NCBI RefSeq assembly: GCF_037392515.1
Contig: NC_090291.1
Span: 36,727,001 to 36,791,000, forward strand
Length of the DNA stretch: 64,000 nucleotides
From: Haliotis asinina
Taxonomy: Eukaryota > Mollusca > Gastropoda > Lepetellida > Haliotidae
Direction: 5' to 3'
The notes beneath the pieces were generated by a model that was not told where the DNA came from, did no database searches, and saw nothing but the letters and a program-made list of their open reading frames with translations. A program made the translations under genes and the position numbers. This document shows positions 1 through 12,300 of this stretch, piece by piece; the first letter of the stretch is position 1; the number at the start of each line of letters is the position of its first letter.

Positions 1-208
1 GACCTTTAGTCCAAGAGGTCGTCAACACAGGATTCTAAGACGTTTTAAAACTGCCTACCACAGAGAGTGGACCTTTAGTCCAAGAGGTCGTCAACACAGG
101 ATTCTAAGACGTTTTAAAACTGCCTACCACAGAGAGTGGACCTTTAGTCCAAGAGGTCGTCAACACAGGATTCTAAGACGTTTTAAAAACTGCCTACCAC
201 AGAGAGTG
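1..208 (-). repeat. 69-bp tandem repeat carrying copies of exon 10's 5' splice site
   Basis: Three units start at 1, 70 and 139, with period 69 (the third is 70 long through one extra A), and run off the left edge. On the minus strand each unit ends with the last 18 bases of exon 10 (AAAGGTCCACTCTCTGTG) followed by the same GTAGGCAG donor. The unit is therefore an amplified exon-intron boundary. Confidence 0.9.
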
Positions 209-314
209 GACCTTTCATCTGAGTTGTCGCCACAGTGGTCATAGCTGTCACACGTGAGGTCGTCGGAGATGCAGCGGCCATTGAAACACTTGAAGTCACG
301 GGGTCGACATGCGC
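198..314 (-). CDS. Coding exon 10: LDL-receptor class A module
   Basis: Acceptor tctaatgcag is followed by GCGCATGTCG, and the donor is CTCTGTG|GTAGGC. The exon is 117 bp and phase 1 at both ends. It encodes ACRPRDFKCFNGRC and later CDSYDHCGDNSDE, with six cysteines in LDLa spacing and the acidic calcium site. The donor region is copied in the tandem repeat that follows towards position 1. Confidence 0.88.
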
Positions 315-3300
315 CTGCATTAGAGATGATAACAATATCTGTACATTTCATAATATTTTCCATAAAATTTACATATCGACTGTACAACCTCAACAGCACT
401 GAATACCAGTAATGAGTATTGAAGGTTCAAGTTTATTACAACATACTGCAATACATAGGGTTGTATTTGCTGTAACTGTCACAATATTTTGCATAATTCC
501 AAATGTTGAATTCAGAAACAATCAGAAAAGACTAATGAATGATTTGAAGTGTATGAATAGAATAAAACAAAATGTTGGTGATAACGACCGATAAAAGGCA
601 AAAACTGCCATCATTGAAACTGGGATGGTGTAGATGCAAGTGTATATACGTATAAGGGAGGTAATTGAGAATTCACTTTTTATCCAAATGGACATGCAGT
701 CTGAAATTGCAGAAACATTTTGAAGGTATCTGGCAAGTGGATAATGTCAAACACTTAACAACCACAATTTGAAATCACCTGACATGCCAAGCAATAAGAA
801 ATAATTATACAATTTATTAAGAAAGAAAGTACCTCAATAGACCAATATACTTATAATGTCCTTATAATACAAATTAAAAGAATGCAGTATGCAAGCAAAG
901 GTAAGAAAATGTCCTCCATTAACCATGGTTATCTCCCTTGGTCTACACCCAGCAATCACCAACCGTTACACATAACAGAGTTTCCTGACAATATCTTGGA
1001 AAATGGGGAATATTAATGATATATATTATTGGAAACATTAATGAACCATGTCCACAATAAAAAATACAGCCTGCTACTTAAATTTATTCATGTGAGTGAA
1101 ATTCAGTTTTACTTCAGTATTTCAGTGTCTCATTTCCTACAGTAACTTGCTTATTGCTGCTTTGAACAATCAGCCATGTCATGCTTCTTTAGCTTCAGAT
1201 AGGAATAAAGCCCAAGGACAATACTTTTACAACTTTGACAAAACAAATGTTAAATGTCCTGAAGCTACATTTCAAAATACTGATTCGGGGTGACTATTGA
1301 TGGTGAAACAACTATTGCCATAACAACATTCTATAGCAACCCACTATTGCCATAACACACTATATTAAAGTACAATGAAAACATCTCTGTGAGTTGAACT
1401 GTAATACCATCATTTATGTAATTCATCTGTTTAAACAGATTAATTAGTTCTTCATGAATATAGTATATATATGACAATTGGCACCTTAACAATATAACTG
1501 AACCGATAAAACCGATTATTTGACAGTTGTTTATATGACGCACTTACGAAAAGAGAAATGTTATTCAAAGATGTCCCTCTTAGATAAACATTTCTAACTC
1601 ATTTATCTTGTAAAAGAGGTTATTCTTGTATAAATACATTTATCATAATTGTTAGTCATCATTTCAAGCTCTCTGTACTCAACAAATATCTGTGCTATGG
1701 TAGCTGTATCATGGGTATGTGCCACCCCCACTTACGAAATAAACACAACCTGACGAACTTACTAGTCTGTGTTCCTGAGTTTTCCGATGTTGACATCAAC
1801 TGGTCAAGATGTTAAAATTGAAAGTAATTTGCTCCATGTATAGATTATTAAGCATATTTCCTTCACAGTTGAATGTAAAATCAGTCAAATAAGGCCATGT
1901 TGGGCTGGTGTGGTAGATACGCGCACGTTTCTACTCAAAGGTATGTTATAAAGTTTTGGTTTGAAATATTAAGAATGGAATCACACCTCCTTCCTCACCA
2001 GTGCTATCTATTCCTATAAAAGCTTGATGAAACTAGTAAGCATACATGGGTTTCAGATGTCTGCCACATATTTTTCACAACTGGTGTTTCATATGTTCGG
2101 AAAGAGAAAGATGCAGGAAAAATACAAATGTGTAACAGCACTTTTGCATAAAGAATCTGTGATATATATTCCCAAATTTGGCATGACGCTCTTTGTACAT
2201 CCACAATTTTAAGGAATTACTCGGCTTTAGAATTACAGCATGAAATAAAACCTTACAGTACTAAGTAATAACACCATGTGCATTTTGTAAATTATGTATT
2301 GCATTGCCTTAGGTTAAAGTTAATTTATTGAGAACACTATACTAATGAAAGCACTCCTTGTATGCACTATGTATGTATGTTGTAATAATCTAGGAGTTCT
2401 CGAAGATGAGTACCATGCATATTATTTGTATGTGAAAGGTATGAGCATCTCGGAACAAAATAATTACACAGTATCAATTTCAAAAGTCTGTTCTCGGTTC
2501 ATAAAATACCCAAACCATAACTTCTGTCGCTACTTTCATGAAACATGAATTTTCCTTTTCATGGAGATGTACATATGTTCTTCCTGTCACGTGTTACGGT
2601 TATGTCGTCACAATCAACTGTACTTTGGGTCACATGGCCAAACTACCGAATAAATAAATTGAATTGAAATTAATCAAATTGGTGCCTCCATTTCGATGGA
2701 TTCTTTTTTATTCATCTCCATTGGTAGTTTCTGCTGCACGATGTAAAATCAGCTGGTATTTGGTATACAACCAAAGAGGATGCCACCGGCTATAGTCACA
2801 TTGGACGTCATGTCACGTGACACGGGTGTTTCCGTAATAAGCGGAAATCCCAGTTCGTTTTTCAGGGTTTTACTGCAATTTTACAAACTTTTTGAGACAT
2901 TTTGATATGGAAAGTGATCTTTAGGATGCCCTTTTCTATATATCAAAAACTAGTTTTACGTTAGTATTCTCCTTTAAGACATAAACTCAGTGAAGCTGTA
3001 ACTCTCCACCCAAACATCTTGCATATTGTGCTGTGCAATCATCAAGGGAAGTCAATTACTAAACTATCGATAGTCAAAAATACTACATCAACATTTTTTC
3101 AATGCCACCATCAATTAATTGCTACTAGAGACTCAACAATTGCTATGCTTTGTTAGTTTGATACATTGTCACAGCCCTAATACCAATAGAGTCACGTTTG
3201 CATCAAACTTTGATGTATCAAACTTATGTTTGTCTCAATTTAAAGTTTGGTCCCTTTGTATGCTTTGTTTGTGCATTATTTTTTGGTTGTGTCGAAAATC

Positions 3301-6300
3301 AGCTTAGTCTTACTTAGTAAGATTCTTCAACTTTCACACAATGGTGTTTGTCCTAAAAGCGAGAAAACAATTTTTAACATTTTAGAAAGAGGGAAATTTG
3401 GGCACAGAATGCACATAATGGACAGTCTTATGATTTCACCCAACAAGTCCCGAGTGTTCGTCACAACAATTATGCATTGAGTTGACTCACCATAGCTGTA
3501 CGAAGAGTAGGCCAGTACAAAGTCACGGGCGTTCTGGTACCGTCCCTGAAGCCGTATATAGAACCCGCTGCTGTTTACAAAGCCATGGTTCTTGTAGCGA
3601 TCCAGGTTCTCATACTTCACCAGCGCTTCCTGCCCACCAAGGGAGGTAAGTCCGCCTCGAATCTCCACTCGGTCCCGCTGTTGTGGGTAGTACACTGAAA
3701 ACAGTTTGAGGAAATTAAGATCACTTTCAGAAGATATGAAAATAATCAGGCTTTTTTTAAATAAAACAGGTGAAATGTTGTAATGAAGGGATGTCAACCA
3801 AGCTTTGTTCAGCAATGGCTGAAACCTGACTTCCATAGTTTGTTGAGCGTGAGAGAATGATTGACTGATCATGTGGTTTTGCTGTTTGGGGCAATATTCC
3901 AGCAGTGGAAATCAGAAATGGGCTTCACACATTCTACCCTTGTCGGGAATTGAACCTAGGCCTTTGGTGTGACATGCGACCACTTTAACCAGTAGGTTAG
4001 CCTGTACTGCCTTTGTTTCATTGTATAGGTGTGTATGACTGAGATCACTCACTTGGTGAACTGTCATATTCCACAATTTTGACTTGGACCATGCTATACT
4101 CCGAGTGGCGTTGGATCACCCATATACAGTCGTAGTACTCATTGGTGCTCATTACAGGGTTAAAGGTCACCACGCCTCCTTCCTTGTTCTTCAAGAATCC
4201 TCCACAGTCTGGATAGAAGTAGAGAAATAAACATATACAATCATAAAAGGAGTGAGTTTAGTTGTATGCCATTTTTAGCAATAATCCAGAAATACCACAC
4301 CAGGGCTCACCAGATGTTCACAGTGTACACATTTCGGAATCAATCTCAATGAACGATTTAATTACTAGTACACCTTACTACTCCTACAACCAGAAAGTAT
4401 CACAAATGACAAAAAATGTATTTGTGCAAGTTGTCTTAATGTTACTTTGAACAGCATCCTAATTAGCGCAATCACATCTGCATTATGTACAAGGCAAGCC
4501 TAAAGTGAAACTGATATTTTCTACTTTGGTGTGGAAAACCTTGGAACATAGTCAGGGCAAACAGACAATCAAGGTATCCTGCACACCAAAGGGAAGTAAC
4601 TCTGCACAATGAATTCATTATCTGCTTGATCATCAGGTAATCAGTCTTCAAAATCACAAGGTGGGTGGTACAAATTTACAAAACAAACTTTGGAGTTGAA
4701 TAAGAAGTAGCTGGTATTCGTGCAACAGAAACTATCTTGAAGCTGGGATTTGATAAGAAAGCTCAAAAAATCAAATTTTCAATAAAAACCCTTCTTTGAA
4801 AACTTGCAAACAGCTTTTATACCACTACACAAACCTGTGATAGGCCTCTCTGTGTGCCGCCGATCTGAAATATAAGAAATCCATGTCAGACTTATTCTTC
4901 AAGTGAACTAGAGTTATATCCCTTTGCCCTTCTCAGCCTGCATCTCCTAGCAACCTGGTAACCAGGTCCTAATGTTTTCACATAATATTTGTTAACAGAA
5001 AAAATACTTTAATAAATACATACGATAATATGATAAAGAAGTTGTTATCCATAAAGTATCTTACTTTCTTAATACTTACCAACTTCTGAATGTCAATTAT
5101 ACAGGTTAACAGAAAAACATGCTTTATTTTGTTTTCAAATGGAAAGACATCACTGTACAGGCGATATCAACACCCCCACACAAAAAGTTGTCATGTACTC
5201 ACTGTTTTCAAAAGAATAGGTGGCCTTAAAGCCAAGAAAGTTGCGATTAGCTGAGTTTAGCTGTGTCCCAGTTCTGAACTTGACAGTGAGCTCAGGACCA
5301 TCTGACACAACCACTGGGCGACTGCTGGATCCATAGATTGGGCCAACAATGTCGCTTTTCAGAAACTGAAAACAGAAACGACAGACATTCTTGTCAAGTA
5401 AAAAGATTAACCACCCATACTTCAACACCTTCAGGTCAGACCACACACCCATCCCTCCACTGACACCCACAAAATCCCCACCTACACATCAACTCACCCA
5501 TAAGATCCCCACCCACCTACACATCAACTCACCCACAAGATCCCCACCCACCTACACATCAACTCACCCATAAGATCCCCACCTACACATCAACTCACCC
5601 ACAAGATCCCCACCCACCTACACATCAACTCACCCACAAGATCCCCACCTACACATCAACTCACCCACAAGATCCCCACCCACCTACACATCAACTCACC
5701 TACAAGATCCCCACCTACACATCAACTCACCCACAAGATCCCCACCCACCTACACATCAACTCACCTACAAGATCCCCACCTACACATCAACTCACCCAC
5801 AAGATCCCCACCCACCTACACATCAACTCACCTACAAGATCCCCACCTACACATCAACTCACCCACAAGATCCCCACCCACCTACACATCAACTCACCTA
5901 CAAGATCCCCACCTACACATCAACTCACCCACAAGATCCCCACCTACACATCAACTCACCCACAAGATCCCCACCCACCTTCACATCAACTCACCCACAA
6001 GATCCCCACCTACACATCAACTCACCCACAAGATCCCCACCTACACATCAACTCACCCACAAGATCCCCACCCACCTACACATCAACTCACCCACAAGAT
6101 CCCCACCTACACATCAACTCACCTACAAGATCCCCACCTACACATCAACTCACCCACAAGATCCCCACCCACCTACACATCAACTCACCTACAAGATCCC
6201 CACCTACACATCAACTCACCCATAAGATAGACCTAGGAGACATGTTCCAATCGTCAAAGTTCAGTACAATGTACTCATCGCTGTTGACAGCTGTGAACTG

Positions 6301-9300
6301 GTAGATGTACACTTCATCATTCTCTGTATAGAAGTTGGGGAAAGCTGGTGACGTGATGTATTTTGGATCTGAGGGCGGGTCATAGGCTGACCCACGAATA
6401 TTTTTCTTCTTTTCTGAAACCAAGAGACTCAGAGATCAAACTAACATCAGTGAAAAGATAAGAATCTGATGCTATCTTACGTAGTAAATTACGGCTATAG
6501 CAAACTCAAATGAGCTACTCAGTTAATTTTGAAACACACGTTTTTCTGGGCATTTTTACTAATATAAACATCATGACTGAACAAAAGCTGTTTGTAATAT
6601 CAGTCAGTTCATTGTACAGGACTTGCTGTCGGTGTCTTACCTACGACTGTGAGTTGAAGGCTCAGATGTATATCTTTCACCATGCTTCGGTCAGAACACA
6701 CAACAATGTAAATTTTCTTTGACAGAGTGTAATATGGGCTCTGTGGCCAGGGCGTTGAGGTGAATGCCCGGGACGTCTCATTCATATAGTCTGGGTCGAA
6801 CAGTTGCAGGTATGTGCATCTGAAACAAACAAGGCAGTTGTCATGGCGAAGTAAAAAACTGTCATGGAGAAACAGATAGTTGTCACAGTGAAATGGATGG
6901 TGTCCATGCTGACATAGGTATGTGTCATGTCAAATATTTGTCATGGAAATATTGAAAGCTGTATGACGTAAAAGATAACTGTAATGGCGAAATGGGTAGT
7001 TGCTATGCCAGGGCTCAGTTTAGTGCTTTGTTACTTACACTGGTGCAACCCAATATTACAAAGTGCATCCTAGTTATTAGTCTAGCTTGCACCAGGTGCA
7101 AGTAAAGTTTTAGTGGGTAAACTTCGGAATAAAACATCTAAATAACTGGATCTACATATTGCTATACAAGCAGTCAAACTGGAATTGGCTGGTGCAACTG
7201 GGTTTTTAGCTTAGGTTGCACCCGGTGCAAGTAGGTTAACATCTCTTATATTGAGCCCTGTATGCTTAGATAAGCAGATGGTGAAGTGGGTAGCTGCAAA
7301 GGACTGAGTGGCTGTAATGGATTGAATCTTGTTACACAGGAGGGAAAGGTTTCTTTGGTCCGTGTTCTATCCACATGCCAACTCTTCGTCACTAATGCTG
7401 ATTTCCAGAGAAAAGCGACAAGTTCCTCATAGTAATGTTTAGATACCAGCCCCAGCACAAACAAGCTGAGGTGAAGTGAAATGGGGTTTAACATTGCACA
7501 TAACATTATTTCATTCACATTCATGACAACAAGCATCCGTGTGTGTGTATGTAACTATTTATACTGACCCAGACTTAAGGTGGTTTTATAGTGCTAGTTC
7601 ACTGAGATACCACGAGACAATTAAGCATGAATACCCTCTCAGACATTTATACTCACTCTAAGCCAACCAGTCCTTGTTATATCTATTCATGCCGAATGCC
7701 AGGCAGGGACCAACAAGTTCTATATGTTAACGTCTTTTCATGTGACATGGCTAGGGATCAAACCTGTGACCATCTGCTGTATGGGTCCACACTCTAACCC
7801 CTACACCAGAGACACGCTCTCCAGCACAAACAAAATTTGGAGACGTCATAACAATAAAATAGATCCATAAAATCTTGCAGGGGCAACTTAGCCTAGTGAT
7901 TTCAGCACTTCCTTGTCATACAGAAGACATGGGTTTGAGTCCTCTCATGGGTACAATGTGTGAAGCCCACTTCTGATGTTCCCTATTATGATACTGCTGT
8001 AAAGCTGCTAAAAGCAGCGTAAAACTAAACCCACTCACTCACTGACTGTATATACTCTTGCCAGCTCAGCATAAAACATACAGCTATGCATGAACATGTG
8101 AAAAAAACAGATAGCTATATGCCCCATTTAAAATAGAGTAGGGAATATTGGATTTACAAGATTTAAAAAATGTAAATAATGAAGCCAAGGAGGAAACAGA
8201 TGATGAAAAGAAATTAAGGAAATATGGGACAATTTATTCCATTCTTTTGGAACTGTTTCATCTGTATGGATATATACATTTCTTTTCCAGTATGCATTTC
8301 ATTGGACCGTGGTATGCTCACAAAATGGAATATTCTTTACTACTTTCAATAGTATATTTACAAGGAATTTTTCAATAGTGTATTTACAAGGAATTTTTCA
8401 ATAGTGTATTTACAAGGAATCTTTCAATTGTATATTTAGACCACACCAATTTTATTTCTTGTTTTACGGATTTTTGTCCTCTGAAAACCTAAAGGCAGGC
8501 AGGAAAAAAAATAAAGATAAAATTTCCAATCAAAGTAATATTCCTTCTAAAAACTCAAAATAGTTTACTTTTGGCTATTTATGAAATGAATATGGGTAAA
8601 AAAAACAACCTGAAAAGTATTTTCTTGTGAGTTTACATTTTTAGCCGATAAAAACATTAGGATTTTATTTTTTGAGAAGGGGAAACTAATTTTTATTTTT
8701 ATTCTCATTCTTGAAAAAACATGGCAGGCGGATCCGTAGAACAAGAAATAAATTTGCTCTGGCCTTTCAAGGAATTTTTCAATAGTATATTTACAAGGAA
8801 CAAAAACGCAACCAACCATACTGTGTAAGTTCTAAACCCTTGCTAGTGTACAGCCAGCAGTAATATCTTACCATCACACTGAGTTTTAGTTGGTGAAAAT
8901 ATTAACCAACATCTGCTGGTTTTACACTACTCACAAAAACTTTTGGACCATAAAAATCGTCCATATCACTATATCTAATCTGCCATGCCAAACGTAAAGA
9001 ACACCTATGAAAACTGAACTTCATCAGATCTGAGCACCAATAATTAGATGAGTGAACTATCAATAAAACGTTAACAATACCCGACAATACACCCTATCCA
9101 GCTGTAGGTACCAACAACCAATAAAGTAACATATGATTAACTATACACTAGACATTTTACAAGATTCAGTTCTGTTCAGCATGAAAGATGAAAATACTCT
9201 CATCATAAGAGGAGGAGTATGTCATTCACCAAGCAGTATTGCCATAGAAACAAATCAATTCCAACAAATACAACAGACCTAGATCCTACACACTACTGAG

Positions 9301-12300
9301 AGGCTGACTGTGCTTATTGATCAGAAATTATCAAGCACATGAAAGTCGCTGCGACTGTGCATCAAATATTAAAACTTGCAGGTATTTCAGTTCTCAGTTT
9401 TTGTCCCAATTGACCTGGTAACTGTTCCACAAGACTGAAATACCATTGTTTGCGTGGGCTCGGGTTTCAAATGTGATATATATCATTTTCCATAAAATCC
9501 AACACTGACGGCTCCTAAAGGATGATTAATATTTGATTCATCTTTCATTCATCAGACAGGTCAATCCACACTAACACCAACAGTCTGATGTAGGTTCCAT
9601 ATCACATCCAGTAGCCTGACATAGTTTATATACAACATATACTACTACCTCCAGTAGCCTGACAAAAGTTATATACCATAAATAGTACTGCCTCAAGTAG
9701 CCTGACAAAGGTTATATACCACACATTGTACTACCTCGAGTAGCCTGACTAAGGTTATATACCACATATACCAGTCTCCAGTAGCCTGACCAAGGTTATA
9801 TACCACATATCCTACTACCTCCAGTAGCCTGACTAAGGTTATATAACACATATACAAGTCTCCAGTAGCCTGACCATGGTTATATACCACATATACTACC
9901 ACCTCCAGTAGCCTGACATAGGTTATATACCACACATTGTACTACCTCCAGTAGCCTGACATAGGTTACATACCACAAATACTACTACCTCCAGTAGCCT
10001 GACCAAGGTTATATACCACATATACCAGTCTCCAGTAGCCTGACCAAGGTTATATACCACATATACTACTACCTCCAGTAGCCTGACATAGGTTATATAC
10101 CACATATACTACTACCTCCAGTAGCCTGACATAGGTTATATACCACATATACTACTACCTCCAGTAGCCTGACATAGGTTATATACCACATATACTACTA
10201 CCTCCAGTAGCCTGACCAAGGTTATATACCACATATACTACTACCTCCAGTAGCCTGACATAGGTTATATACCACATATACTACTACCTCCAGTAGCCTG
10301 ACATAGGTTATATACCACATATACTACTACCTCCAGTAGCCTGACATAGGTTACATACCACATATACTACTACCTCCAGTAGCCTGACATAGGTTATATA
10401 CCACATATACTACTACCTCCAGTAGCCTGACATAGGTTATATACCACATATACTACTACCTCCAGTAGCCTGACATAGGTTATATACCACATATACTACT
10501 ACCTCCAGTAGCCTGACATAGGTTATATACCACATATACTACTACCTCAAGTAGCCTGACATAGGTTATATACCACATATACTACTACCTCCAGTAGCCT
10601 GACCAAGGTTATATACCACATATACTACTACCTCCAGTAGCCTGACATAGGTTACATACCACATATACTACTACCTCAAGTAGCCTGACATAGGTTATAT
10701 ACCACATATACTACTACCTCCAGTAGCCTGACCAAGGTTATATACCACATATACTACTACCTCCAGTAGCCTGACATAGGTTATATACCACATATACTAC
10801 TACCTCCAGTAGCCTGACATAGGTTATATACCACATATACTACTACCTCCAGTAACCTGACATAGGTTATATACCACACATTGTACTACCTCCAGTAGCC
10901 TGACCAAGGTTATATACCACATATACTACTACCTCAAGTAGCCTGACATAGGTTACATACCACAAATACTACTACCTCCAGTAGCCTGACCAAGGTTATA
11001 TACCACATATACTACTACCTCCAGTAGCCTGACATAGGTTATATACCACATATACTTCTACCTCCAGTAGCCTGACATAGGTTATATACCACATATACTA
11101 CTACCTCAAGTAGCCTGACATAGGTTATATACCACATATACTACTACCTCCAGTAGCCTGACATAGGTTATATACCACACATTGTACTACCTCCAGTAGC
11201 CTGACCATGGTTATATACCACATATACTACTACCTCCAGTAGCCTGACATAGGTTATATACCACATATACTACTACCTCCAGTAGCCTGACCATGGTTAT
11301 ATACCACATATACTACTACCTCCAGTAGTCTGACATAGGTTATATACCACACATTGTACTACCTCCAGTAGCCTGACATAGGTTACATACCACACATTGT
11401 ACTACCTCCAGTAGCCTGAAATAGCTTATATACCACATATACTACTACCTCAAGTAGCCTGACCAAGGTTATATACCACATATACAAGTCTCCAGTAGCC
11501 TGACCAAGGATATATACCACATATACTACTACCTCCAGTAGCCTGACTAAGGTTATATACCACATATACAAGTCTCCAGTAGCCTGACCAAGGTTATATA
11601 CCACATATAGTACTATCTCCAGTAGCTTTACATAGGTTATATACCACACATTGTACTACCTCCAGTAGCCTGACTAAGGTTATATACCACATATACAAGT
11701 CTCCAGTAGCCTGACCAAGGTTATATACCACATATAGTACTATCTCCAGTAGCTTTACATAGGTTATATACCACACATACTACTACCTATAACAGCCTGA
11801 CATGTATGAAGTTACATTGGGTTACATGGATCTTTACTCACCCTGGAGCACACTGCCCTCCATAACTCCGTAACATGTTGTTCCAGAGACAGTTGTGGTA
11901 TCTGAAGTCGCTGATGGGTTCCACACGAAAGCTGCAGTTATTGCAGGTGGTGAATCGCATGAAACAGTGGTACTTGGCATCGGGGCTAGCACCAGTCAGG
12001 TTGATGTACACCCTGGATGTGTCATTGACCTCGGGGAAGTAATCACCATTCACGGTGAAACCTTGCTTTACATCACATAGGTTGTAAGCTGTGGACAAAT
12101 AATCACTGGTTGTTTATATATTGTGAAATCTGAAAACTTCTTTAAAACGCATCAATAACATCACCTCGTCAAGCAGAAGATCAATTATATTTGTGTGGTG
12201 GTTTCATCAAATATTCCAGCAATATCATCAGGCAGGGGACACTATAAATGGGCTTCGCACGTTGGGTATTCTAACCCGGATCTTCCGCATGAAGAGGCAA

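Noticed and set aside
3327-3872. 181-codon minus-strand frame as a single-exon gene
   Set aside because: Only 3694-3491 matches a CUB domain and is bounded by splice sites; the rest is intron read-through.
5471-6219. CRISPR array
   Set aside because: Units follow directly with no unique spacers and the context is a eukaryotic intron.
9693-11776. Minus-strand frames with repeated MWYITYV...LLEVV peptides
   Set aside because: By-products of the 43-bp intronic array.
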